From Pseudomonas paraversuta (GTDB lineage Bacteria; Pseudomonadota; Gammaproteobacteria; Pseudomonadales; Pseudomonadaceae), in the NCBI RefSeq assembly GCF_904063065.1, contig NZ_CAJFCL010000012.1, positions 39,852-103,851 of the forward strand: a DNA stretch of 64,000 nt. The letters are read 5' to 3'. This document shows positions 26,219-33,605 of the stretch, piece by piece. Made by a program: the position numbers and the translations under genes. The notes under the pieces are model-generated. The model saw nothing but the letters and a program-made list of their open reading frames with translations. It made no database searches and was not told where the DNA came from. Position 1 is the stretch's first letter. Every line of letters starts with the position of its first letter.

Positions 26219-27403
26219 ATGCAAAAAACCAGTGCCACGCTGCTGATCATTGATGACGACGAAGTAGTACGCGCCAGTTTGGCAGCCTACTTGGAAGACA
26301 GCGGCTTCAGCGTCCTCCAGGCCAGCAATGGCATGCAGGGTCTTCAGGTGTTCGAGCAAGAGCAGCCAGACTTAGTGATCTGTGACTTGCGCATGCCCCA
26401 AATGAGTGGCCTGGAGCTGATACGGCAGGTAGCGCAGCGCTCGTCGCAAACCCCGGTGATCGTGATTTCCGGTGCGGGCGTGATGAGCGATGTGGTCGAG
26501 GCGCTGCGCTTGGGTGCTGCCGACTACCTGATCAAGCCGCTTGAAGATCTGGCCGTTCTGGAGCACTCAGTACATCGGGCGCTGGATCGCGCGCGGCTGC
26601 TGGTGGAAAACCAGCGCTACCGCGACAAGCTGGAGTCTGCCAACCGCGAGCTCGAAGCCAGTCTGCATCTTTTGCAGGAAGACCAGAATGCCGGGCGCCA
26701 GGTGCAGATGAACATGCTGCCCATCAGCCCCTGGTCCATTGATGATTTCAACTTTGCTCATCAAATTATTCCTTCCCTGTATTTGTCCGGCGATTTCGTG
26801 GATTACTTCAGGGTCGATGAGCGACGGGTAGCCTTCTATCTGGCTGACGTTTCCGGTCACGGTGCGTCATCCGCGTTTGTAACCGTGCTGCTCAAGTTCA
26901 TGACCACGCGCTTGCTGTTCGAGTCCAAACGCAACGGGACCCTGCCCGAGTTCAAGCCTTCAGAGGTGCTTGGGCACATCAACCGCGGCCTGATCAACTG
27001 CAAGCTGGGCAAACACGTGACCATGGTCGGCGGAGTCATTGATGAAGAAACCGGTGTGCTGACTTACAGCATTGGCGGCCACCTGCCATTGCCGGTGCTT
27101 TACACGCCTGACAGCGTGGGCTACCTGGAAGGGCGAGGGCTGCCGGTTGGCCTGTTTAATGAAGCGACCTATGAAGATCATGTTCTGAAGTTGCCGGAAG
27201 CTTTCAGTCTTACACTGATGTCGGACGGAATTTTGGACCTTTTGACCGAGCAGACGCTCAAAGAGAAAGAGGCAGCTTTGCCACAACTGGTAAAAGCAGC
27301 TGGCGGCAGCCTGGATGGCCTGCGCCAAGAGTTTGGATTAGCTACGCTCGGGGAGATGCCGGATGATATCGCCTTGTTGGTGTTAAGCAGGAATCTTAAA
27401 TGA
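26219..27403 (+). CDS. rssB: response regulator with PP2C-type phosphatase domain (RssB-like)
   Basis: A 394-residue product: receiver domain (residues 1-125, 'IIDDDEV', phospho-acceptor Asp in 'LVICDLRMP', Lys in 'YLIKPL'), a coiled-coil linker (about 135-165) and a SpoIIE/PP2C phosphatase domain ('SGDFVDYF', 'YLADVSGHGASSAFV', 'SDGILDLL'). It should dephosphorylate an anti-sigma antagonist on receiver phosphorylation; the partner is the STAS protein encoded next (ATGA overlap). The pair corresponds to the pseudomonad rssB-rssC genes tied to RpoS control. The start at 26219 begins the conserved domain but lacks a good ribosome-binding site; an upstream TTG at 26162 is no better. Confidence 0.9.
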   Translation: MQKTSATLLIIDDDEVVRASLAAYLEDSGFSVLQASNGMQGLQVFEQEQPDLVICDLRMPQMSGLELIRQVAQRSSQTPVIVISGAGVMSDVVEALRLGAADYLIKPLEDLAVLEHSVHRALDRARLLVENQRYRDKLESANRELEASLHLLQEDQNAGRQVQMNMLPISPWSIDDFNFAHQIIPSLYLSGDFVDYFRVDERRVAFYLADVSGHGASSAFVTVLLKFMTTRLLFESKRNGTLPEFKPSEVLGHINRGLINCKLGKHVTMVGGVIDEETGVLTYSIGGHLPLPVLYTPDSVGYLEGRGLPVGLFNEATYEDHVLKLPEAFSLTLMSDGILDLLTEQTLKEKEAALPQLVKAAGGSLDGLRQEFGLATLGEMPDDIALLVLSRNLK

Positions 27404-27882
27404 GTACCGGTAGAATTCAGTTCGCCGAACAGGACGGTACATTTGTCCTGAAATTTGTGGGTGAAGTGCGCCTGACACTGTGTTCGGCACTGGATGCGAC
27501 AATCGAGAGGATTTTCACGGCGCTGAATTTCAACGCCATCGTCATTGACCTCACCGAAACCCGCAGCATCGACAGCACCACCCTGGGTTTGCTGGCGAAA
27601 CTGTCGATTTTGTCACGCCAGAAAATCGGTCTGTTGCCGACAGTTGTCACCACCCACGAAGACATCACGCGACTTCTGCAGTCGATGGGCTTCGATCAGG
27701 TGTTCAACATCATCGGCAAGCCAATTCCGTGCCCTGAGTGCCTGACAGACCTGCCATCCCAGGACCAGTCTGAAGAAGTGGTCCGGGTCAAAGTGCTTGA
27801 AGCCCACAAAATTCTGATGGGGCTCAACGACTCCAACCGTGAAGCGTTCCATGATCTGGTGAATGCACTCGAGCGTCACTGA
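27400..27882 (+). CDS. rssC: STAS-domain anti-sigma factor antagonist (RssC-like)
   Basis: A 160-residue product. Residues 1-100 form a STAS domain with the phosphorylatable serine in 'RSIDSTTLGLL' (about residues 52-62); the C-terminal part has a 'CPEC' pair and a helical tail. It is the likely substrate of the adjacent PP2C regulator. The ATGA overlap with rssB indicates coupled translation. The CPEC motif outside the STAS core is unusual for simple antagonists and may bind metal. Confidence 0.88.
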   Translation: MSTGRIQFAEQDGTFVLKFVGEVRLTLCSALDATIERIFTALNFNAIVIDLTETRSIDSTTLGLLAKLSILSRQKIGLLPTVVTTHEDITRLLQSMGFDQVFNIIGKPIPCPECLTDLPSQDQSEEVVRVKVLEAHKILMGLNDSNREAFHDLVNALERH

Positions 27883-27901
27883 CCCTTGAGCGGCAACCGA
27901 T

Positions 27902-27939
27902 AAAAAAGGGCCGTCCTGTACAGGACGGCCCTTTTTAAT
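27902..27939. terminator. bidirectional terminator between rssC and dusA
   Basis: AAAAAAGGGCCGTCCTGTACAGGACGGCCCTTTTT palindrome: long GC stem with an A run on one side and a T run on the other, between convergent genes. Confidence 0.93.
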
Positions 27940-27949
27940 TGCCTGCGAT

Positions 27950-28960
27950 TCAGCGGCCTTCCAGCAGCTCTGCGGCTTGATCCAGCAAGGCCAGTGGGTC
28001 CTTGGCCTTGTGGATGTCCACAGACAGCAACTGACGGAAGCGCCGTGCCCCGGGAAAGCCCTGGCCCAGCCCCAGGATATGCCGGGTGATATGGTGCATT
28101 GCCCCACCCGCAGCAATGTGCGCCGCGATATAAGGGCGCAACAGCGCTAGGGCCTGGGCCCGTGAAATCACCGGTTCGGTACTGCCAAAAAGCTGCTGAT
28201 CGACTTCAGCCAGAATGTACGGGTTGTGATAAGCCTCACGCCCGAGCATCACCCCGTCAAACACCTGCAAATGCTCCTGGCATTGTTCAAGCGTCTTGAT
28301 CCCGCCGTTGAGAATAATCTCCAGCTCAGGGAAATCAGCTTTCAGCTGCGCGGCAACGTCATAACGCAAAGGTGGAATATCGCGATTTTCTTTCGGCGAC
28401 AGCCCTTCAAGAATCGCAATACGCGCATGCACGGTAAAACTGGTACAACCCGCATCCTTAACGGTGCCAACAAAGTCACACAGCTGCTCGTAACTATCGC
28501 GTCCGTTAATACCAATGCGGTGCTTGACCGTGACCGGAATGGAAACGCTGTCACGCATGGCCTTCACACAATCGGCAACCAGCGCCGGATGAGCCATCAG
28601 GCATGCGCCAATCATATTGTTCTGCACCCGATCACTCGGGCAGCCGACATTCAGATTCACCTCGTCATACCCGGCGGCCTGGGCCATGCGCGCGCAGCCT
28701 GCCAGATCGGCGGGAACACTGCCACCCAACTGCAATGCCAGCGGATGCTCAGCCTCGTCGTGACGTAAAAAGCGCTCGGCATCACCGTTAAGCAGCGCGC
28801 CAGTGGTCACCATCTCGGTGTAGAGCAGGGTGTTTTTCGATAACAGGCGCAGGAAGAAACGGCAATGACGATCGGTCCAGTCCATCATAGGGGCCACGCT
28901 AAAGCGTCTGGACACCGCAGAGCCTGTGTTTACGTGGGGTGTAGCTGAATTCTGTACCAT
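27950..28960 (-). CDS. dusA: tRNA-dihydrouridine(20/20a) synthase
   Basis: A 336-residue FMN enzyme: 'SRRFSVAPMMDWTDRHCRFF' (about 17-36), catalytic Cys in 'LNVGCPSDRVQ', FMN-binding 'VKHRIGI', 'HARIAILEG' and 'ILNGGI', and 'GVMLGREAYHNPY'. It reduces U20/U20a in tRNA D-loops. The first 16 residues ('MVQNSATPHVNTGSAV') are not part of the conserved core. The 5' end of dusA is a known integration site of a family of phage and island integrases, and integrase remnants begin within 85 bases of this start, so the present start may have come from an inserted element. Confidence 0.95.
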   Translation of the reverse strand: MVQNSATPHVNTGSAVSRRFSVAPMMDWTDRHCRFFLRLLSKNTLLYTEMVTTGALLNGDAERFLRHDEAEHPLALQLGGSVPADLAGCARMAQAAGYDEVNLNVGCPSDRVQNNMIGACLMAHPALVADCVKAMRDSVSIPVTVKHRIGINGRDSYEQLCDFVGTVKDAGCTSFTVHARIAILEGLSPKENRDIPPLRYDVAAQLKADFPELEIILNGGIKTLEQCQEHLQVFDGVMLGREAYHNPYILAEVDQQLFGSTEPVISRAQALALLRPYIAAHIAAGGAMHHITRHILGLGQGFPGARRFRQLLSVDIHKAKDPLALLDQAAELLEGR

Positions 28961-28969
28961 TTTGCTCTA

Positions 28970-29007
28970 CGTGTTTTAGGCGTGTTTTAGGGGGTGAGTG
29001 GTACAAA
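28970..29007. repeat. CGTGTTTTAGG direct repeat and GTGGTACAAA box at the dusA-integrase junction
   Basis: Two adjacent copies of CGTGTTTTAGG at 28970-28992, then GTGGTACAAA at 28998-29007. The GTGGTACAAA box recurs at 31310-31319 in front of the second integrase remnant. These may be attachment-site arm sequences or part of the integrase promoter. Confidence 0.5.
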
Positions 29008-29041
29008 GTACCAACCCGATTACGAATTGTACCAGTTGACC

Positions 29042-29308
29042 ATGGCCGCGATCAGAGCAGGCAAACGCACCGACGGCAGCATTAGTAACACGGCTCCAAT
29101 ACGCCTGATTCGTGAAGGGGCGCAAGTCTACCAAGAGAGCCAGACCTTCGCCCGAAAACAGGCCGCCCAGGCATGGGTTTGCAAGCGTGAAGCCGCGCCG
29201 GATCAACCCGGCGCGATCGAGCGGGCAAGCCGTGTAGGCGCCATGGTTAAGGAAATGGCACTGGCCCGACGAAAAACCCGGCTTGCTGGTGTTCAGCGTG
29301 GGCGGTGA
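29042..29308 (+). pseudogene. N-terminal fragment of a dusA-type phage integrase fused to a virion-gene tail
   Basis: The frame from the ATG at 29042 encodes about 61 residues resembling the N-terminal arm-binding domain of tyrosine integrases found at dusA ('KRTDGS...APIRL...GAQVYQESQTFARKQAAQAW..KRE'), with 'PGAIERA' at the end of that homology. It then changes to 'SRVGAMVKEMALARRKTRLAG', a basic C-terminal tail unlike an integrase and more like the end of a small virion morphogenesis protein, which usually precedes baseplate gene V in P2-like phages. The catalytic domain is missing. A deletion that joined int to the phage structural region would explain it. Confidence 0.65.
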
Positions 29309-29317
29309 GGTTGGCCC

Positions 29318-29851
29318 ATGAGCCACGTCCTTTCCGAGCACGACCGCATGATCGTGGGCATGGTCAAGGAGTGCTATGTAGTCGCCCTGGACCTGACTGC
29401 CCGGCCGCCGATGTGCCGGGTGTCTGACGGCGAGTGGGTCAGTGCCTGGGTGCGCTGGCACAGTCTGGCAGCGGGCAAGGCACGGCACTGGCGGGTGCCC
29501 AGCATGGGTGAGCAGGGCACTTTGCTCAGTCCGAGTGGTGATGTGTCACAAGGCACCTTTGTGCCGGGCTTGTTTGGCGATGCCGGGCCCGCCCCGGATA
29601 ACCGCGATCACGTCGAGCGCTGGCTCACGGTTACAGCATTGTGCTGCCGACTGGCTTGGTGGATATCAAGGTCGGCGGCGACCGTTACGGATAGCGCTGT
29701 GGTGGTGACGTCCGGGGCGATCGCGCTCGATGGTGATGTGACCATTTACGGCGAAGTGCTGAGCAACCGCGGGCTGCGCGTCACGGGGGATATCAACGGT
29801 GGCGGAGCAATTATCGACACCAGTGGCAACACGACTAACCACAAGCATTGA
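29318..29851 (+). pseudogene. phage baseplate assembly protein V, patched by frameshifts
   Basis: A 177-residue open frame with a good ribosome-binding site (GGTGAGG). The N-terminus ('VSDGEWVSAWVRWHSLAAGKARHWRVPSMGEQGTLLSPSGD') and the C-terminus ('VTIYGEVLSNRGLRVTGDINGGGAIIDTSGNTTNHKH') match P2-type gpV, the hub of the baseplate spike. Between about 29625 and 29680 the homologous sequence ('YSIVLPTGLVDIKVGG') lies in another frame, so the translated product carries a foreign stretch with 'ALCCRLAWW', and some sequence before it is lost. No other baseplate or tail gene follows; this is a remnant. Confidence 0.7.
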
Positions 29852-29868
29852 GGGAGTTCGAGTCAGCT

Positions 29869-30123
29869 TTATGAATCAACTGTGTTCGCATGATAGTCCT
29901 TGGCAAATCTAACAGCAGTGGTAATAGCTGCCCGGGCTTGGGGACTGTTCTTCCAGCAAGTCGATCCAACTGCTGCTGATGCCTGAGCCAGGATGTCGTC
30001 GACACTCGCCTTGCTGAGTAAATTAAGCGAGTCAATGCCCATCTGCTCTAGGCGAGCGATAACGGTCGGTCCTACGCCTTTTAGGGCCAGCAAAGCATTA
30101 TGTTCCGTTTGTGGAAATGGCAT
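29869..30123 (-). CDS. helix-hairpin-helix protein
   Basis: An 84-residue product with an AGGAG site 8 bases upstream of its start. 'LLALKGVGPTVIARLEQMGIDSLNLLSKASVDDILAQ' is a helix-hairpin-helix fold (GVGPTVIARLEQMGI) of the type that binds DNA non-specifically; small stand-alone HhH proteins of this kind are annotated as mitomycin-resistance or pathogenicity-locus proteins. The rest is a helical tail with a single Cys. It lies in the phage remnant region on the opposite strand and looks intact. Confidence 0.7.
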   Translation of the reverse strand: MPFPQTEHNALLALKGVGPTVIARLEQMGIDSLNLLSKASVDDILAQASAAVGSTCWKNSPQARAAITTAVRFAKDYHANTVDS

Positions 30124-30230
30124 CCGTAAACTCCTGTTATCGGGTAATGAGGACTCCGGAGTGTGCCCGACAGGAAAGGGCAGCTCAATAGATGGGCAGC
30201 ATTACTACAGCGATAGCTTTCAACTCAACT

Positions 30231-30256
30231 AACCCGCCAGGCGCGGGTATTTTTTT
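30231..30256 (+). terminator. terminator-like hairpin followed by a nine-codon frame
   Basis: CCCGC/GCGGG stem and a T-rich run (ATTTTTTT). A GGAG site and an ATG at 30271 follow, opening only nine codons to 30297 ('MASKSTPPD'). This looks like the leader of a phage structural gene whose body has been deleted. Confidence 0.5.
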
Positions 30257-30297
30257 GCCTGGAGAAAACAATGGCTAGCAAATCAACACCGCCCGAC

Positions 30298-30447
30298 TAA
30301 AAATGTAAAATCTGAGCTGGCGTCATTTTTCGAGTGCTGTATTTTTCACTGCTATCGTAGTTATTAAAGAAGTCGATGTTGATTGTGAGAGGTTGGAAGT
30401 TGTTTTTGGTTGTAGTCTTGCTCAATTAGCCTGCAGAAAATCGTATA
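30298..30447. other. AT-rich stretch without genes
   Basis: Base composition drops well below that of the flanking genome and no frame is supported. Probably residue of the inserted element. Confidence 0.5.
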
Positions 30448-30666
30448 TTAATTATCCTTTTTCGATACAAGTTTCCCGGTGAATGAAGTCGTAGCTAGGC
30501 ATGCCTGGTGCTTATGCTTTAGGTGATGTGGGGTTGTGATACTGCATTTGTAAGGCTGCATCCCCGTGCAGTGAATCGCCTCGTACCATCCATCACTGAC
30601 AAGGCTGAGGATTTCGCGTGATTGGCAGCAGCCTACCCGAAGTGGCAGCTGGTCCACCCGAGGCAT
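30448..30666 (-). CDS. small hypothetical protein
   Basis: A 72-residue frame whose ATG is preceded by GAGG at eight bases. The product contains 'SLVSDGWYEAIHCTGMQPYKCSITTPHHLKHKHQACL', with three cysteines and a His/Lys-rich stretch that could bind metal or nucleic acid. I do not recognise the family. It lies directly downstream of the acetyltransferase gene on the same strand (10 bases). It could also be a chance frame. Confidence 0.35.
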   Translation of the reverse strand: MPRVDQLPLRVGCCQSREILSLVSDGWYEAIHCTGMQPYKCSITTPHHLKHKHQACLATTSFTGKLVSKKDN

Positions 30667-30675
30667 TAATGAGCC

Positions 30676-31140
30676 TCATTTTAGGTTTTTCTGCATCAGT
30701 GCATTCTGAAGTGTTACGCCCCGACGGATCGGAAATCCTCGGCGCACGACATGAAAACCGTACAATTCAAAGAACCTTTCAGCCGTCTTGCTGACATCTG
30801 AAGTCAGTTCGTCAATGCCAAGTAACCTGGCTTCTTCATGGATACGGTTCATGAGTAAAGTGCCTATTCCTTGCCGAGGATGAGTACCCGACACAAAAAA
30901 ATGGTCGATGTAACCGTTCGGTTGAATATCGGCATAGCCCACAATTTCCCCGCCTACCTCAGCCACGAATGGGCGGAGATTTCGAAGATGCTCCGCCCAT
31001 AGCGTCTGATCAAGATCAGCAGGAGCCCAGGCCTCGACTTGATCGCGAGTGTAATCGCGTGACGCGACTTCATGAATGGCAGAGTAAAAGACGTCGAACA
31101 ACGCAATCTCATCCCCGATTCTGAACCGTCGAATCTCCAT
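30676..31140 (-). CDS. GNAT-family N-acetyltransferase
   Basis: A 154-residue product; start 31140 ('MEIRRFRIGDE') is chosen because GAGAAAA precedes it and the family begins there. The acetyl-CoA loop is in 'FFVSGTHPRQGIGTLLMNRIHEEAR' (HPRQGIG in place of the Q/RxxGxG/A motif), and 'SDVSKTAERFFELYGFHVVRRG' is the C-terminal catalytic region. The substrate is unknown. It is single-gene cargo in the dusA island. Confidence 0.85.
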   Translation of the reverse strand: MEIRRFRIGDEIALFDVFYSAIHEVASRDYTRDQVEAWAPADLDQTLWAEHLRNLRPFVAEVGGEIVGYADIQPNGYIDHFFVSGTHPRQGIGTLLMNRIHEEARLLGIDELTSDVSKTAERFFELYGFHVVRRGFPIRRGVTLQNALMQKNLK

Positions 31141-31309
31141 GGTTTTCTCACAAAGCGTCCGCAAAAAAGAAGAGTCTGTCATACCGGATAAAAATCAGGA
31201 ATGAACGACCTCGAGTTCCATAAGTACAACTGGGTGCCTATTTTTGGTCGTTCGCTGCCGCTTATGTAAACGGTCTTTCTTTTGCGAATGGTCGTTCAAG
31301 GATGGGATG

Positions 31310-31560
31310 GTGGTACAAAATTTATACAGGGATTAGATTGGAGCCAGATAATGTTTACAGGTGCTCTGAGTGTTAAAAACCTTCGCGCAGCAAAATCATG
31401 GGCACTGTCACCGTTCGCAAGCGCAGGGATGGATCGACGGGTTACACCGCGCAGATCCGCATTATGCAAAAGGGTGTGACAGTTTATCAGGAAGCCAGAC
31501 GTTCGATCGCAAGGCGACCGCGCAGGCCTGGATCAAAGGTGTCGAAACTGAAATGTCAGT
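31310..31560 (+). pseudogene. second decayed integrase N-terminal fragment
   Basis: From an ATG at 31398 the frame reads 'MGTVTVRKRRDGSTGYTAQ' and onward to 'GVTVYQE'; a one-base loss near 31489 shifts the homology to another frame that continues 'SQTFDRKATAQAWIKGVETEM'. Together these match the same integrase N-terminus as at 29042-29225, but in a different state of decay. A GTGGTACAAA box lies at 31310-31319, as in the first copy. Nothing of the catalytic domain follows. It marks a second insertion of the same integrase type. Confidence 0.68.
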
Positions 31561-31758
31561 TTGGCTGGACCAGGTAAACATTTTGCTGTCGGGTTATGAA
31601 CACGCAGCACGGATTCTTCCTCGGCCGTGATCAATCTCTCTGGTCTAGAATGTTTGCTGCGGCGGATTATCGAAACTTCTCAGGCGAGGCTGAGTCCGAC
31701 GTATTGAGTTCCGCATCGCGTGATGCGCTCACCAAGTTGCTTACAGGGAGTTATTGAA
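31561..31758. other. short gene-free segment before ivy
   Basis: Contains no supported frame. A GGAG site lies 9-12 bases before the ivy start. No hairpin or repeat is evident. Confidence 0.4.
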
Positions 31759-32175
31759 ATGAAAAAAACACGCCTCTCAATCCTGACTGGATCTTGCATG
31801 ATGTTGATCGCGGCTGGAGCTTCAGCGGAGCAGTATCTGCCCGAGTTAGCCAGCAAGACTCCGTACAAAAAAGCCTATGCCGAGATGCTTAGCTTTCCGA
31901 GCTGGGTCAGCAAAGCTCAGGGCGTCGCGTCGCCGGTTGAGAAGGTTTCGGCTGAAGGAAAAAGCTTCACCGTGGGGCATATGTGCAAGCCACACGACTG
32001 TGCAGACAATCAGCTCAGTGTTGTTTTTAGTGCCGATGGAACAAAGTCCTGGGGGCTTCTCGCTACGCGTTCAGAGGATGGGAAGGCCTTCAACAAACAG
32101 CTGCTGGGCAACCCTGACAGCGTGATCGAGGGACTTCTGAACAAATCCTTCTCTGATAACAATCCAGAAGACTAA
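31759..32175 (+). CDS. ivy: Ivy-family inhibitor of vertebrate C-type lysozyme
   Basis: A 138-residue product with a signal peptide (residues 1-23, 'MKKTRLSILTG...AAGASA') and the hallmark inhibitory loop 'CKPHDC' (Cys76-Cys81) that inserts into the lysozyme active site. The rest fits the Ivy fold ('SWVSKAQGVASPVEKV', 'LSVVFSADGTKSWGLLATRS'). It would act in the periplasm, protecting peptidoglycan from lysozyme. The start at 31759 follows GGAG; an upstream in-frame ATG at 31720 would put a polar stretch before the signal. It is intact amid integrase remnants, so it is probable cargo. Confidence 0.85.
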   Translation: MKKTRLSILTGSCMMLIAAGASAEQYLPELASKTPYKKAYAEMLSFPSWVSKAQGVASPVEKVSAEGKSFTVGHMCKPHDCADNQLSVVFSADGTKSWGLLATRSEDGKAFNKQLLGNPDSVIEGLLNKSFSDNNPED

Positions 32176-32275
32176 CCCGTGGAGCAAGATTTGGCGGTGT
32201 TGTAATACTGGCATGAGCTTCTAGGCGGCTTAATTGGCGACTTCTTTACTGACTTGGCCATGACCGATCCTTTCT

Positions 32276-32707
32276 TTACTTCTGCTGGCCGGCAATGTTT
32301 GTCGTTTGCATTGCTGGACGCGGGCTATGCGGCGCATGTAGTGCTGCCTTAGCTCGCTTTGGGTAGTGGATGCTGTGGACGGCGATGATCCGTTCGAAGG
32401 CCCTGGCGCCGATTGCGAGCTTGCCGCAGCACTGCCGGCGGGTAATACCCAACGCCATTAATCCCTTGATTCGTTCGGCCAGCCGCGCATCCTTGGATTC
32501 ATCCACCTACTTTGGTACCACGTTCCGGGTGCCGCCGTAGGTTGGAGCTTTGAAGGTTACCCCGAACTCCTTGCCGATCTTGTAGACCATACGCTGGTCG
32601 ATACCGAGTATTGCCGCGACCTCAATCTTTGGGTGATTAACGGCCGGGCCCCGCAGGCGTTCAACCTGCTTAAGATGCTTTTGGTCACGAACATCAGATC
32701 GTGCCAA
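32276..32707 (-). pseudogene. HTH-type DNA-binding protein interrupted by an amber codon
   Basis: Two in-frame segments on the minus strand are separated by a single TAG at 32509-32507. The first ('LKQVERLRGPAVNHPKIEVAAILGIDQRMVYKIGKEFGV') has a helix-turn-helix core; the second ('DESKDARLAERIKGLMALGITRRQCCGKLAIGARAFERII') has another HTH-like unit. The TAG could derive from TGG (Trp), and a GTG follows it directly. I do not recognise the family. The first segment opens with TTG and has an uncertain upstream end. It may be a pseudogene, or readthrough or reinitiation may occur. Confidence 0.4.
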
Positions 32708-32846
32708 GGGTAGGGGAGTTGAATCGCCCCCCGGTTTATTCGACGCATCGCGGAGCCGCTATTGGTCTGGAGATGGCGGAACAGACTGAGGTTTGAACAT
32801 GCATAGCGACGGTCGAAGTCAGCCCTTCGCTCACTGGTAGAAACGA

Positions 32847-33605
32847 TCAATTTATGGGGCTACGAAAGTTGGGGCTGTTCACTCCCCATATTTCATCTGA
32901 AATTGGTCCATCTGCTTCAAGGATTTGGTTCAGGCTGAACGCTACTTCATACTCAAAAAGCGAGACATTAGGCACTGCCACGATAGCGTGACGCAGGTTT
33001 GAGCTGATGGATTTCGCAACGATGACGCCCTTCACCATCTTCCCGTGCGCAAGGTTCTTCTTGATCCAGCCCATGTAGCGGCTGATCTGACCGATCGCAC
33101 GATCTGCCACACGACCACGCTTGAGTTCAAAAATCACGAACGCGTCATCTGAATCAAGTGCGAGTATGTCGATTGGTCCAACGTTGGTAGGGTATTCAAC
33201 TCCATCACGACCTTGAGGGTCGACATAGAGGCGAAGTGATTTACCTTCCAGTTTCAGTGATTCGATGTTGTGAGATATGAAGTCGCGTAGCTGCCATTCC
33301 AGTTCAAAAACTGTCTCTCGATCTGAATCTGGCGTGTCTTCGTCACCAAGAGCCAGGTCTTCATCTTCGATGGCTTGGATAGCTGTTTTAGGTGTGCCGG
33401 GATGCAGGACCAGAACCTGTGTTTCAGTTTCTTCAGTGATCCATCCCATTCGAGTGAATGCACGACGAAGCTGCTGAGAATTCGTGTTGCGATCGATAGG
33501 TGGTGCTTCATTGGGATTCTGACGGCACCATTCTTTCATCGGATAGAGCGTGTGCCTACCATCTAAATCGACCAATACAACAGAGTATTTCTTGGGGGGC
33601 TGCAT
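32847..33605 (-). CDS. NucS-like PD-(D/E)XK endonuclease domain protein
   Basis: A 252-residue product. The N-terminal ~90 residues are of unknown type ('YSVVLVDLDGRHTLYPMKEWCRQNP'); an acidic linker follows. From about residue 97 it fits the NucS/DUF91 nuclease domain: 'FELEWQLRDFISHNIESL', catalytic Asp146 in 'GPIDILALDSDDAFVIFELKRGR' with Glu160 and Lys162, and Gln173/Tyr177 of the QxxxY motif in 'GQISRYMGW'. Archaeal and actinobacterial NucS cut mismatched or branched DNA; this bacterial family is often found with mobile or defence genes. The active-site residues are complete. Confidence 0.72.
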   Translation of the reverse strand: MQPPKKYSVVLVDLDGRHTLYPMKEWCRQNPNEAPPIDRNTNSQQLRRAFTRMGWITEETETQVLVLHPGTPKTAIQAIEDEDLALGDEDTPDSDRETVFELEWQLRDFISHNIESLKLEGKSLRLYVDPQGRDGVEYPTNVGPIDILALDSDDAFVIFELKRGRVADRAIGQISRYMGWIKKNLAHGKMVKGVIVAKSISSNLRHAIVAVPNVSLFEYEVAFSLNQILEADGPISDEIWGVNSPNFRSPIN

